Part shown: piece by piece, positions 7,903 to 16,454 of the stretch | How the letters are laid out: every line of letters begins with the position of its first letter | How positions within the stretch are numbered: position 1 is the first letter of the stretch | Assembly (NCBI RefSeq): GCF_900100955.1 | Contig: NZ_FNCC01000001.1 | Coordinates: 434,001-498,000 of the forward strand | From: Lentzea fradiae | Lineage (GTDB): Bacteria; Actinomycetota; Actinomycetes; Mycobacteriales; Pseudonocardiaceae | Length of the DNA stretch: 64,000 nucleotides | Reading direction: 5' to 3' | Made by a program: the position numbers and the translations under genes | The notes under the pieces: model-generated | The model's database searches: none | Told to the model about the DNA's origin: nothing | What the model saw: the letters and a program-made list of their open reading frames with translations, nothing else

Positions 7903-8886
7903 ATGACCGTTTTCGCGCGGGACGGCCGCCACCGCGTGGCCGTGCTGGTCCGCGACGGCGTGCTGCCGTTCGAGCTGAGCCTCGTGCACCGGCTCTTCGG
8001 CCAGGCCCGATCGGCCGCGGGCGCGCCCCTCTACGAGGTCGTGACCTGCACCACCGCACCGGGTGAGGTCCGCACGGACGCCGACTTCGCGGTCACCGTC
8101 GCGCACGGCCCGGAAGCGCTCGCCGAGGCGGACACGGTGGTGGTGCCGGGAGCCGACACCGACCACGCGCCCGGCGGCGTGCGCGTCGACCCGGCGCTGA
8201 CCGCCGCGCTGACGCGGATCCGGCCGGGCACGCGGATCGCGTCGATCTGCACGGGCGTGTTCGTGCTGGCCGCCGCGGGACTGCTGGCGGGCAGGCGGGT
8301 GGCGACGCACTGGCGTTCACCGGAGGAGGTCCGCGCGCGGTTCCCGGACGTCACCTTCGACCTCGACGTGCTCTACACCGACGACGACGGCGTGCTCACC
8401 TCGGCGGGCGCCGCCGCGGGCATCGACCTGTGCCTGCACATGATCCGCACCGACCACGGCGCCGCCGTCGCCAACGAGGTCGCCCGCGGCACGGTCGTCC
8501 CGCCGCACCGCGACGGCGGGCAGGCGCAGTACGTCACCCGGCCCGTGCCGGAGCCCGCGATCTCCTCGACCGGCAGAGCCCGCGAGTGGGCGCTCGCGAA
8601 CCTGCACCGGCCCGTGACGCTGCGGGAGCTCGCGGCCCAGGAGGCCACGAGCACCCGGACGTTCACACGCCGCTTCCGCGACGAGATCGGCACCTCGCCC
8701 GGCCGGTGGCTCACCCGGCAGCGGGTGGAACGGGCCTGCGCCCTGCTGGAGCGCACCGACCTCAGCGTCGACGAGGTCGCCGCCGCTGCCGGGTTCGGCA
8801 CCGCCGGGTCGATGCGCCTGCACCTGCAGGCCGAGCTGGGTGTCTCGCCGACCGCCTACCGTGCGACGTTCCGCGGCCGTGCCTGA
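7903..8886 (+). CDS. GlxA-type AraC-family transcriptional regulator
   Basis: The 327-residue protein has an N-terminal DJ-1/PfpI-like domain (residues 5-190), including the nucleophile-elbow sequence SICTGVFVLAAAG. A C-terminal AraC DNA-binding domain (about 220-325) carries two HTH units (LRELAAQEATSTRTFTRRF and VDEVAAAAGFGTAGSMRLH). This architecture is typical of GlxA-like regulators controlling a divergent gene; here the divergent gene is the broken oxidoreductase. ATG 7903 has GAGG eight bases upstream and was preferred to ATG 7876, which would place the inverted repeat within the coding region. Confidence 0.92.
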   Translation: MTVFARDGRHRVAVLVRDGVLPFELSLVHRLFGQARSAAGAPLYEVVTCTTAPGEVRTDADFAVTVAHGPEALAEADTVVVPGADTDHAPGGVRVDPALTAALTRIRPGTRIASICTGVFVLAAAGLLAGRRVATHWRSPEEVRARFPDVTFDLDVLYTDDDGVLTSAGAAAGIDLCLHMIRTDHGAAVANEVARGTVVPPHRDGGQAQYVTRPVPEPAISSTGRAREWALANLHRPVTLRELAAQEATSTRTFTRRFRDEIGTSPGRWLTRQRVERACALLERTDLSVDEVAAAAGFGTAGSMRLHLQAELGVSPTAYRATFRGRA

Positions 8887-8889
8887 GAC

Positions 8890-9579
8890 CTACGGGCGCC
8901 AGACGGTTCCGCGTCGTTCGTACTCCATCTGCGTCTCCACCTGGTGCGCCGTCCGCGCGCCGAGGAACCGTTCGACGAGCCACAGCGCGACGTCCAGGCC
9001 GGAGGTGATGCCACCGCCGGTGATCAGGTCGCCGTCGTCCACCACCCGCGCGTCGACCACGTTCGCCCCGCGCGCGGCGAGGTCGGCCTTCGCGCGGTGG
9101 TGCGTGGTGGCGTTGCGCCCGCGGGTGATCCCGGCCGCGGCCAGCACCATCGTGCCGGTGCAGATGCCCACCGGCAGCGCCTCGACCGCCGCCAGCCGGT
9201 CCAGGAACGCCTTGTCGGCCATCAGCCGGCGCACGCCCGTCCCGTTCGGGTCGGAGTAGCGGCCGCCGCCGGGCACCACCAGCACGTCCGCGTCCCGCGG
9301 CGACCAGCCCTGCCCGACGACCACCTTCGTCCCGTGCACGCACGTGACCGTCCCGGGCCTGCCCGTGGTGACCTGGGTAGTGCGGATCGCGCCCCCGGTC
9401 AGTGCCCCGGCGATGCTCAGCACCTCCACCGGTGCCCCGAAGTCCAGCTCCTCCACACCCTCGAACATCAGCACCTGGATGCGCAGCGGGTTCGCCGCCG
9501 ACGCCACCGCGGTGCCCGCCGCACCCGAGATGCCCAGGGACAGTGCCGATGCCCGGAGAAAAGTCCTGCGTTCCACCAC
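8890..9579 (-). CDS. Tat-exported DJ-1/PfpI-family protein
   Basis: The 229-residue protein begins VERRTFLRASALSLGISGAA, a twin-arginine signal followed by a hydrophobic stretch and an alanine-rich cleavage region near residues 25-29. The mature part is a DJ-1/PfpI fold with nucleophile Cys140 in GICTGT and a glutamate in the FEGVEELDF strand. It resembles isonitrile hydratase-like members, which are normally cytoplasmic, so the Tat signal is unusual. Two tandem GTG codons (9579 and 9576) follow GAGGAGG. It converges on the GlxA-type regulator with a 3-bp gap. Confidence 0.85.
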   Translation of the reverse strand: MVERRTFLRASALSLGISGAAGTAVASAANPLRIQVLMFEGVEELDFGAPVEVLSIAGALTGGAIRTTQVTTGRPGTVTCVHGTKVVVGQGWSPRDADVLVVPGGGRYSDPNGTGVRRLMADKAFLDRLAAVEALPVGICTGTMVLAAAGITRGRNATTHHRAKADLAARGANVVDARVVDDGDLITGGGITSGLDVALWLVERFLGARTAHQVETQMEYERRGTVWRP

Positions 9580-9641
9580 GTCCTCCTCGACTGGTCGCCG
9601 AGGTGCAGGTCGGACGGGAGGACCCGGCGGTTCCCGGCTCG

Positions 9642-10523
9642 TCAGGACTCGGGTGCGGTCCGAGGCGTGCGGGCGCCCGAGTCCGACGCCGTCCAGCTGG
9701 CCAGGAGGTCCATCGCCTGGCGTGAGGGCGAGCCGGGAGGCGTCGTGTAGACGTACAGCATCATGTCCGGGTCACCGGGCAGCGCGAGCGACTCGTACTC
9801 GACGGTCAGCTCGCCGACCAGCGGGTGCCGCAGCCGCTTCGACCCGTGCGTCCGCTGGTGCACCCGGTGCTGCTCCCACCACTGGTCGAAGTCGCTGCTG
9901 CGTTCCCGCAGCTCGGCCACGAGCGTGCCGGTGGCCGCGTCGGCCGGGTCCTTGCCGACCTCGAACCGCAGGCTCTCCACCGCGGCACGGGCCTGGTCGC
10001 GCCAGTCGATGAACAACGCGCGGGCGCTCTCGTCGAGGAAGATCCACCGCGCGTAGTTGCGCTCCTTCGGCGGCATCGCGTCGAAGTCCGCGAACAACGC
10101 CTTCGCCATCCGGTTCGCCGCGAGCACGTCGGTCCGGCGCCCCAGCACCAGCGCCGGCTCCCCGTCGAGCGCGTCGATGAGCTGGTGGAGCCCCGGCCGC
10201 ACCCGCTGCACGGCCCGCGACCGGCGCGGCGCCGGGTTGGCGGGCAGCCCGATCAGGTCCCGCAGGTGGGTGCGTCCGGCGTCGTCCAGCTCCAGCGCAC
10301 GCCCGATGGCCTCGACCACCGCCTCCGACGGGTTGATCCGCCTGCCCTGTTCGAGCCGCGCGTAGTAGTCGGCCGACACCCCGGCCAGCAGCGCGACCTC
10401 CTCGCGGCGCAACCCCTTGACCCGCCGGACCCGCCCGTCGGAGGGCAGCCCGGCACGGGACGGGTCGACCTGGGCACGGGCGCGGCGCAGGAAGTCGGCG
10501 AGTTCGCGGTTGAGTCCGGCCAT
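9642..10523 (-). CDS. Helix-turn-helix regulator with MmyB-like ligand domain
   Basis: The 293-residue protein has an Xre-type HTH at residues 5-85 (RRVKGLRREEVALLAGVSAD, then YYARLEQGRRINPSEAVVEA). A PAS-like MmyB domain at about 105-280 contains the LGRRTDVLAANRMAKALFADF motif. MmyB-like regulators are abundant in actinomycetes, where the C-terminal domain is thought to bind a fatty-acid-like ligand. ATG 10523 opens the conserved MAGLNRELADFLRRAR start. It is divergent from the GntR gene across 155 bp and may control the Tat-exported protein downstream. Confidence 0.9.
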   Translation of the reverse strand: MAGLNRELADFLRRARAQVDPSRAGLPSDGRVRRVKGLRREEVALLAGVSADYYARLEQGRRINPSEAVVEAIGRALELDDAGRTHLRDLIGLPANPAPRRSRAVQRVRPGLHQLIDALDGEPALVLGRRTDVLAANRMAKALFADFDAMPPKERNYARWIFLDESARALFIDWRDQARAAVESLRFEVGKDPADAATGTLVAELRERSSDFDQWWEQHRVHQRTHGSKRLRHPLVGELTVEYESLALPGDPDMMLYVYTTPPGSPSRQAMDLLASWTASDSGARTPRTAPES

Positions 10524-10623
10524 GCGCCCCATTGTCGGGCAGCCGCGGGCGTCGTGCCTGGACCTCCGAGTCCTCGGTTCGCGAGTTCCTCCCCGCGTCC
10601 ACACCGGACCGGCGCCCGAGGTG

Positions 10624-10652
10624 CTGACACGTCCCGCATCGGCCGCTACCGT
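10624..10652 (+). promoter_or_regulatory. Sigma70-type promoter for the GntR gene
   Basis: CTGACA (10624-10629) and TACCGT (10647-10652) are separated by 17 bp, giving a predicted start about 20 nt before ATG 10679. Confidence 0.5.
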
Positions 10653-10678
10653 GACCCGATGCCCACCCCGGTCCCGCG

Positions 10679-11425
10679 ATGAGCCGCTCCCCGAGGCGCC
10701 GGTCGGTCGTCGTGGCGAAGCTGGAGGCGGGCCGCGGCGGTACCGCGCAGGCGGCGATCCTGGCCGAGCTGCGGCGGTGCCTGCTGGACGGGGTGCCGCC
10801 GGGCAGCGCCATCCCGCTCGACGAGGTGGCGGCGGTGTTCGGGGTCAGCCGGATCCCGGTGCGGGAGGCGCTCAAGACGCTGATCGGCGAGGGCCTGGTC
10901 GAGCACCGGCCGAACTTCGGCTACACGGTGGCGAAGCTGACGCCGGAGGAGCTGCACGAGCTGTACGTGGTGCGAGGTGTGCTGGAGGCGGCGGCGTTGG
11001 GGGCGGCGGTGTCGCGGGCCACTGCGGCGGATGACGAACTGGCCGCCGACGCGCACGGTGCGCTGGCCGACGCGCTGGCGGCCGGGGACGTGCGGGCCTA
11101 CCACCGGGAGAGCAGGCGGTTCCACCTCGCGCTGGTGCGGCCGAGTGGCATGAGACGGCTGCTGGACATGTTCGAGTCGGCCTGGAACCTCACCGAACCG
11201 TTGCAGCCCATGGCACACGTGCCGGCGGAGGAACGGCGCACGCTGCACGCCGACCACGGCGGCATGCTCGCGGCGTTCACCGGGCGGGACGCGGCGGGGC
11301 TGGTGGAGGCGGCCAGGGTGCACCACGAGCGGCTGCGGTCGTCGCTCGCGGCGGTGCCGAGGGACACCGGGCTCTTCGCTGCGGGGCCTTCCGCGGCCTC
11401 CCGGGAAGATATACGTCTCCCGTAG
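10679..11425 (+). CDS. GntR/FadR-family (FCD domain) transcriptional regulator
   Basis: The 248-residue protein has a winged HTH at residues 25-90 (LDEVAAVFGVSRIPVREALK is the recognition region) and an all-helical FCD ligand domain at about 95-225. FCD regulators usually respond to small carboxylates or amino-acid derivatives and control the adjacent catabolic or transport genes, here the NCS1 permease and the racemase. The C-terminal tail of about 20 residues lies beyond the domain. ATG 10679 is the first good start after the promoter-like site at 10624-10652. Confidence 0.9.
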   Translation: MSRSPRRRSVVVAKLEAGRGGTAQAAILAELRRCLLDGVPPGSAIPLDEVAAVFGVSRIPVREALKTLIGEGLVEHRPNFGYTVAKLTPEELHELYVVRGVLEAAALGAAVSRATAADDELAADAHGALADALAAGDVRAYHRESRRFHLALVRPSGMRRLLDMFESAWNLTEPLQPMAHVPAEERRTLHADHGGMLAAFTGRDAAGLVEAARVHHERLRSSLAAVPRDTGLFAAGPSAASREDIRLP

Positions 11426-11484
11426 CAGCCGGGAAACAACTCCTTCCTACGGTGGCGCCACCCCCACCAGGCAGGAGTGCGGCG

Positions 11485-12924
11485 ATGACAGCGACAGCAA
11501 CCACCGCGGAACGCGGGCTCGCCTACGACCCGAGACTGACGAACGCCGACCTGGCCCCGTTGGAGAAGCAGACCTGGGGCTCCTACAACATCTTCGCGTT
11601 CTGGATGTCGGACGTGCACAGCGTCGGCGGGTACGTCACCGCCGGCAGCCTGTTCCTGCTCGGCCTGAGCGGCTGGCAGGTGCTGGTCGCGCTGCTCGCC
11701 GGGATCGGCATCGTGTACTTCTTCTGCAACCTGGTCGCGAAGCCCAGCCAGCAGACCGGTGTGCCGTACCCGGTGATCTGCCGCAGCGTGTTCGGCGTGC
11801 TCGGGGCCAACGTGCCGGCGGTGATCCGCGGACTGATCGCGGTCGCCTGGTACGGCATCCAGACCTACCTGGCGTCGGCGGCACTGGACGTGGTGCTGCT
11901 CAAGCTCTTCCCGTCGCTGCTGCCCTACGCGAGCGTGCAGCAGTACGGGTTCCTGGGGCTGTCGGCTCTCGGCTGGGCGTCGTTCACGGCGCTGTGGCTG
12001 TTGCAGGCGGCGGTGTTCTGGACCGGCATGGAGACGATCCGGCGGTTCATCGACTTCTGCGGCCCCGCCGTGTACGTGGTGATGTTCCTGCTCGCGGGCT
12101 ACCTCATCGCCCGCGCGGGCTGGGGCGCGATCGACTTCACCCTGGGCGAGGTCGAGCACACCGGCTGGGCGTCGCTGCCGGTGATGTTCGGCGCCATCGC
12201 GCTCGTCGTCTCCTACTTCTCCGGGCCCATGCTGAACTTCGGCGACTTCTCCCGCTACGGCCGGTCGTTCGCCGCGGTCAAGCGGGGCAACCTGCTCGGG
12301 CTGCCGGTGAACTTCCTCGTGTTCGCCGTCCTCGTCGTCGTGACGGCGTCGTTGACGGTGCCGGTGTTCGGCGAGCTGCTCACCGACCCGGTCGCGACGG
12401 TCGCGCGGATCGACAGCACGTTCGCGATCGTGCTGGGGGCGTTGACGTTCAGCATCGCGACGATCGGCATCAACATCGTCGCGAACTTCATCTCGCCCGC
12501 GTTCGACTTCTCCAACGTGAGCCCGCGCCGCATCAGCTGGCGCGCGGGCGGCATGATCGCCGCGGTCGGCTCGGTGCTGATCACGCCGTGGAACCTCTAC
12601 CACAACCCGGAGGTCATCCACTACACGCTGGAGACGCTGGGCGCGTTCATCGGCCCGCTGTTCGGCGTCCTGATCGCCGGGCACTACGTGGTGGCGCGCC
12701 AGCAGGTCGACGTGGACGACCTGTTCACCATGTCGCCGGCCGGGAAGTACTGGTACCACAAGGGCTACAACCCGCGCGCGATCATCGCGACCACGCTCGC
12801 GTCGCTGGTGGCGATGGTGCCCGTGCTGGTGCCCGCGCTGGCGGACGCGGCGCCGTACAGCTGGTTCATCGGCATGGCGCTCGGCTTCGTCCTGTTCACC
12901 CTGCTGTCGCGGGGTCGCCGGTGA
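11485..12924 (+). CDS. NCS1 nucleobase/hydantoin/allantoin permease
   Basis: The 479-residue integral membrane protein has about twelve hydrophobic segments. The N-terminal NADLAPLEKQTWGSYNIFAF is the diagnostic start of NCS1 transporters such as PucI and Mhp1, and AFDFSNVSPRRISWRAGG matches the helix-8/9 loop. It should import a purine-derived or hydantoin-type substrate with a cation. AGGAG at 11473-11477 fixes ATG 11485. Its stop overlaps the racemase start (GTGA), so substrate uptake and racemisation are translationally linked. An allantoin or hydantoin substrate is the best inference from context. Confidence 0.92.
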   Translation: MTATATTAERGLAYDPRLTNADLAPLEKQTWGSYNIFAFWMSDVHSVGGYVTAGSLFLLGLSGWQVLVALLAGIGIVYFFCNLVAKPSQQTGVPYPVICRSVFGVLGANVPAVIRGLIAVAWYGIQTYLASAALDVVLLKLFPSLLPYASVQQYGFLGLSALGWASFTALWLLQAAVFWTGMETIRRFIDFCGPAVYVVMFLLAGYLIARAGWGAIDFTLGEVEHTGWASLPVMFGAIALVVSYFSGPMLNFGDFSRYGRSFAAVKRGNLLGLPVNFLVFAVLVVVTASLTVPVFGELLTDPVATVARIDSTFAIVLGALTFSIATIGINIVANFISPAFDFSNVSPRRISWRAGGMIAAVGSVLITPWNLYHNPEVIHYTLETLGAFIGPLFGVLIAGHYVVARQQVDVDDLFTMSPAGKYWYHKGYNPRAIIATTLASLVAMVPVLVPALADAAPYSWFIGMALGFVLFTLLSRGRR

Positions 12925-13640
12925 AGATCAAGGTCGTCAACCCCAACACCAGCAGGGCCATGACCGCGGCGATCGGCCGCGCGGCCTGCGCGGTCGCCGG
13001 GCCGGGCGTCGAGGTGCTGGCCACCTGCCCGGCGATGGGGCCCGCGTCGATCGAGAGCCACTACGACGAGGCGCTCAGCGTGCCGGGGCTGCTCGCCGAG
13101 ATCGCGGCGGACCGGGCGGACGGCTACGTGATCGCCTGCTTCGGCGACCCCGGCCTGGACGCCGCGCGGGAGCTGGCCGACGGCCCGGTGGCGGGCATCG
13201 CCGAGGCGGCCATGCGCACGGCGGCCTACCTGGGCGGCGGGTTCAGCGTCGTCACGACGCTGAACCGCACCACGGGCCGGGCCTGGGACCTCGCGCGGCG
13301 GTACGGGCTGGCCGGGTTCTGCCGCGGGGTGACGGCCTGCGACGTGCCGGTGCTGGAGGTGGAGGCCGCGGTGGACACCGTGGTCGCCGCCTGCCGCGCG
13401 GCGGTGCGGGCGGACCGCTCGGACGTGGTCGTGCTCGGCTGCGCGGGCATGACCGAACAGCGGGAGGAGATCGAACGCCGGGTCGGCGTGCCCGTCGTGG
13501 ACGGTGTCCAAGCCGCGGTGCTGCAAGTGGAGTCGTTGGTGCGCATGGGTTTGCGCACCTCCGCTGCTGGTGAGTTCGCCGCGCCGCCGCCGAAACCGTA
13601 CACCGGCCTGCTGGAGCGGTTCGCGGTGGGCGTGAACTGA
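12921..13640 (+). CDS. Hydantoin/allantoin racemase (Asp/Glu racemase superfamily)
   Basis: The 239-residue protein starts VKIKVVNPNTS, the classic HyuE-type N-terminus. It has the two catalytic cysteines expected of a two-base racemase: Cys73 in IACFGDPGLD and Cys174 in VVLGCAGMTE. Such enzymes interconvert D- and L-5-substituted hydantoins or (R)/(S)-allantoin before ring opening. GTG 12921 overlaps the permease TGA. No hydantoinase, allantoinase or carbamoylase is found in the window, so the pathway must be completed elsewhere. Confidence 0.92.
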   Translation: MKIKVVNPNTSRAMTAAIGRAACAVAGPGVEVLATCPAMGPASIESHYDEALSVPGLLAEIAADRADGYVIACFGDPGLDAARELADGPVAGIAEAAMRTAAYLGGGFSVVTTLNRTTGRAWDLARRYGLAGFCRGVTACDVPVLEVEAAVDTVVAACRAAVRADRSDVVVLGCAGMTEQREEIERRVGVPVVDGVQAAVLQVESLVRMGLRTSAAGEFAAPPPKPYTGLLERFAVGVN

Positions 13641-13642
13641 GC

Positions 13643-13684
13643 ATCGACGGTGATCGATGGTTGAATTCATCGATCGCCGTCGAT
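13643..13684. promoter_or_regulatory. Long inverted-repeat operator with embedded promoter
   Basis: Arms at 13643-13659 and 13668-13684 match at 16 of 17 positions around an 8-bp centre containing TTGAAT. TTGAAT (13662-13667) and TACAGT (13684-13689), 16 bp apart, form a sigma70-like promoter lying inside the repeat. A repressor bound here would block it directly, as ArsR/SmtB-type repressors do. No repressor gene is adjacent. Confidence 0.7.
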
Positions 13685-13731
13685 ACAGTGCGCCTCGCTG
13701 GTTCGATGCGGCTCGAAGCGAGGAGTACGTG

Positions 13732-15060
13732 GTGGACGAATTTCCGGTCGTGGTCGTCGGTGCGGGGCCCACGGGTCTGGCCGCGGCGGCACACCTGGCC
13801 GAACGGGGCGAGCGGGTGCTCGTGCTGGAGGCGGGCGACCGCGCGGGGGCCGCTGTGGCGCGGTGGCACCACGTCTGGCTGTTCTCCCGCTGGAGCGAGC
13901 TGGTCGACCCGGCGGCGGAGCGGCTGCTCGGTGCCACGGGCTGGGTGCGTCCGGACGACGACGGCTACCCGACCGGTGCGGAGTGGGCGGACCGCTACCT
14001 CACGCCGCTGGCCGAGGCCCTGGGCGACCGGGTGCGGTTCGGCGCGCGGGTGACCGGCGTGGCACGCCGCGGCCGCGACCGGGTCGTGGACGCGGGACGT
14101 GCGGACGAACCGCTGACCGTGCACGTGGGAGACGAACGGATCACCGCCCGCGCGGTGGTCGACGCGTCCGGCACCTACGGCTCACCGAACCCGCTGGGCG
14201 GCGACGGCCTGCCGGCGGCGGGGGAGGAAGCGGCAGCCGAGCGGATCACCTACCGCGTGCCGGACGTCGCCGCGGACCCGTCCCGCTACGCGGGCAGGCG
14301 GATCGCGGTCGCGGGCAGCGGCCACTCCGCGCTCACCGCGTTGGTCGCGCTGGCGGACCTGGCGGAACGGGAGCCCGGCACGGAGGTCGTGTGGCTGCTG
14401 CGCCGGGGTGAGCCCGGCACGGCCTTCGGCGGCGGCGAGGCGGACCAGCTGCCCGCCCGCGGCGCACTCGGCCTGCGGGCGCGCAAGGCCGTGGAGGCAG
14501 GGCACGTCGAGACGGTCACCGGGTTCCGCACCGCGGCGGTGGAACGCGGTGACGACGGCAGGCTCACGCTGACGTCGTCCGGCGGCCACCGCGTGACCGG
14601 AGTGGACGAGGTGGTGGCGCTGACCGGGTTCCGGCCCGACCTGTCGTGGCTGTCGGAGATCCGCCTCGACCTCGACCCGGTGCTGCAGGCACCGGCGGCG
14701 CTCGCGCCGTTGGTCGACCCGAACGTCCATTCGTGCGGCACCGTGTACCCACATGGTGAAAGCGAGCTGCGGCACCCGGAGCCCGGTGTTTACCTGGTGG
14801 GCATGAAGAGCTACGGACGTGCGCCGACGTTCCTGGCGCTGACGGGGTACGAGCAGGTCCGGTCCGTCGCGGCCGCGATCGCCGGTGACCACGAGGCGGC
14901 GCGGCGCGTCGAGCTGGTGCTGCCGGAAACGGGGGTGTGCGGGGGTTCCGGGGCGTTCGACGCTCCACAAGAGCCGGACGCTCCGCGCGACCAGGACAGC
15001 GGTGGTTGTTGTGGTGCACCGTCGAGCGTGCCGATCACCCTCGTGACCGGTGACCGCTGA
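13732..15060 (+). CDS. FAD/NAD(P)-binding flavoprotein with cysteine-rich tail
   Basis: The 442-residue protein has an FAD-binding motif VVVVGAGPTGLAAAAHLAE at the N-terminus and a second dinucleotide motif IAVAGSGHSALTALVALA near the middle, as in flavin monooxygenases and thioredoxin-reductase-like enzymes. The end carries LPETGVCGG and SGGCCGA, giving a Cys and a Cys pair. From memory, homologues with this tail occur in actinobacterial arsenic-resistance loci, so thiol/metalloid chemistry is plausible but unproven. GTG 13732 was chosen behind AGGAG (13721-13725); longer frames run through the operator. Confidence 0.85.
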   Translation: MDEFPVVVVGAGPTGLAAAAHLAERGERVLVLEAGDRAGAAVARWHHVWLFSRWSELVDPAAERLLGATGWVRPDDDGYPTGAEWADRYLTPLAEALGDRVRFGARVTGVARRGRDRVVDAGRADEPLTVHVGDERITARAVVDASGTYGSPNPLGGDGLPAAGEEAAAERITYRVPDVAADPSRYAGRRIAVAGSGHSALTALVALADLAEREPGTEVVWLLRRGEPGTAFGGGEADQLPARGALGLRARKAVEAGHVETVTGFRTAAVERGDDGRLTLTSSGGHRVTGVDEVVALTGFRPDLSWLSEIRLDLDPVLQAPAALAPLVDPNVHSCGTVYPHGESELRHPEPGVYLVGMKSYGRAPTFLALTGYEQVRSVAAAIAGDHEAARRVELVLPETGVCGGSGAFDAPQEPDAPRDQDSGGCCGAPSSVPITLVTGDR

Positions 15061-16240
15061 CACCGAGGCGCGGCCCGGCCTCGACGCCGGGCTGCGCCGC
15101 GTGCTGGTCGTCCTGTGCACCACCGAGATCATCAGCTGGGGCGTGCTCTACTACGCCTTCCCCGTGCAGCTGCCGGCGATCGGGGCGAGCACGGGGTGGT
15201 CGAACGCGGTGGTCACCGCCGGGTTCTCGGCCAGCCAGGTCGTCGCCGGTCTCGTGGGCATCCCGGTCGGCAGGCTGCTCGACCGGCACGGCCCGCGCGT
15301 GATCATGACGACCGGGTCGGCCCTCGCCGCGGTCGCGCTGGTGGCCCTCGCGACCGCGGAGTCGCTGGCGTGGTTCGTCGCGGCCTGGGTGCTCACCGGG
15401 GTCGCGATGGCCGGTGTCTTCTACGCGCCCGCCTTCGCCGCCGTGACCCGCTGGTTCGGGCCGCGGCGGGTGACGGCGCTGACGGCGCTGACCCTGGTCG
15501 GCGGACTGGCCAGCACGGTCTTCGCGCCGTTGACGGCCGTGCTCACCGGCCGCTTGGACTGGCGTGTCACCTACCTGCTGCTCGCCGGGTTCCTGGCCGT
15601 CACCACGGTTCCGTTGCACCTGTGGGGCCTGCGGCTGCCGTGGCCGGCGGCTGAGCACGAGACCGCTCGCGCGCCGTCCTCGGTGGCGCGCAGCAGGACG
15701 TTCCTCGTGCTCGTCGTCGCGATGAGCCTGGCCGCGTTCAGCGTGTACGCCGTCGTCGTGAACCTCGTGCCGCTGCTGACCGGACGAGGCATGACGACCT
15801 CGGCCGCCGCCGTCGCGCTCGGCCTGGGCGGGGTCGGCCAGGTGCTCGGCAGGCTCGGGTACGCCCGGCTGGCCGCGCGCACGTCGGTGCGGGTGCGGAC
15901 GTCGCTGGTGCTGCTGGTCGGCGCGGCGGCGACGACACTGCTGGGGCTCGTGCCGGGACCGGCGCTGCTGCTGGTCGCCGGGTCGGTCGTCGCGGGCGTC
16001 ACGCGCGGGATCTTCACGCTGGTGCAGGCCACCGCCATCACCGACCGGTGGGGACCCGTCCACTACGGACGGCTCAACGGCCTGCTGACCGCGCCCCTCA
16101 TGCTCAGCTCCGCCATCGCGCCGTGGGCGGGCAGCGCGCTGGCGGCGTGGCTGGGCGGCTACCCGGCGGTCTTCGTGGTGCTGGGCGTGACCGGGGTGCT
16201 GGCGGCGGCGCTGTCCACCGCCAGCGTGCCGCGCCTCTGA
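15050..16240 (+). CDS. MFS transporter, probable exporter coupled to the flavoprotein
   Basis: The 396-residue protein has about twelve hydrophobic helices and the MFS loop-2/3 motif GIPVGRLLDRHGPRV (the G-x3-D-(R/K)-x-G pattern). The first helix region (STTEIISWGVLYYAFPV-like) resembles members paired with the Cys-tailed flavoprotein. GTG 15050 overlaps the flavoprotein gene by 11 bp, so both are on one message from the promoter at 13662-13689. Export of a product or substrate of the flavoprotein, possibly an organic arsenical, is an inference from pairing only. Confidence 0.85.
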   Translation: MTADTEARPGLDAGLRRVLVVLCTTEIISWGVLYYAFPVQLPAIGASTGWSNAVVTAGFSASQVVAGLVGIPVGRLLDRHGPRVIMTTGSALAAVALVALATAESLAWFVAAWVLTGVAMAGVFYAPAFAAVTRWFGPRRVTALTALTLVGGLASTVFAPLTAVLTGRLDWRVTYLLLAGFLAVTTVPLHLWGLRLPWPAAEHETARAPSSVARSRTFLVLVVAMSLAAFSVYAVVVNLVPLLTGRGMTTSAAAVALGLGGVGQVLGRLGYARLAARTSVRVRTSLVLLVGAAATTLLGLVPGPALLLVAGSVVAGVTRGIFTLVQATAITDRWGPVHYGRLNGLLTAPLMLSSAIAPWAGSALAAWLGGYPAVFVVLGVTGVLAAALSTASVPRL

Positions 16241-16306
16241 GCCCGCTTCCGCAAGTGCCGTCCGTAACACCCCGCCCACACACGACTCCCTTTCGTGTTT
16301 CCCGTC

Positions 16307-16361
16307 GGGTACGCGGGGGCCCTACGTACTGTCTGCGGGTACGTAGGGCCCCCGCGTTCCC
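16307..16361. terminator. Exceptionally strong bidirectional hairpin
   Basis: An 18-bp perfect stem (16312-16329 with 16339-16356), extendable to 22 of 23 pairs (16307-16361), encloses a 9-nt loop. It lies between the convergent MFS gene (ends 16240) and mannanase gene (ends 16455), so a two-way terminator is the simplest reading. The rest of the 214-bp gap shows nothing else. Confidence 0.7.
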
Positions 16362-16454
16362 AAGCCGCGTCACGGAGAGGAGTTGGGACCGCTGGATGGA
16401 TGACGCGCGGGCGGGTGGGAGGGACGGCGGGACGGGACCTCCGAAAGCGACCAC

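Noticed and set aside
11098-12759. A 553-codon open frame antisense to the GntR and permease genes
   Set aside because: It mirrors the permease codons, is dominated by Arg/His/Asp/Gln and matches no family; long antisense frames are expected at this G+C content.
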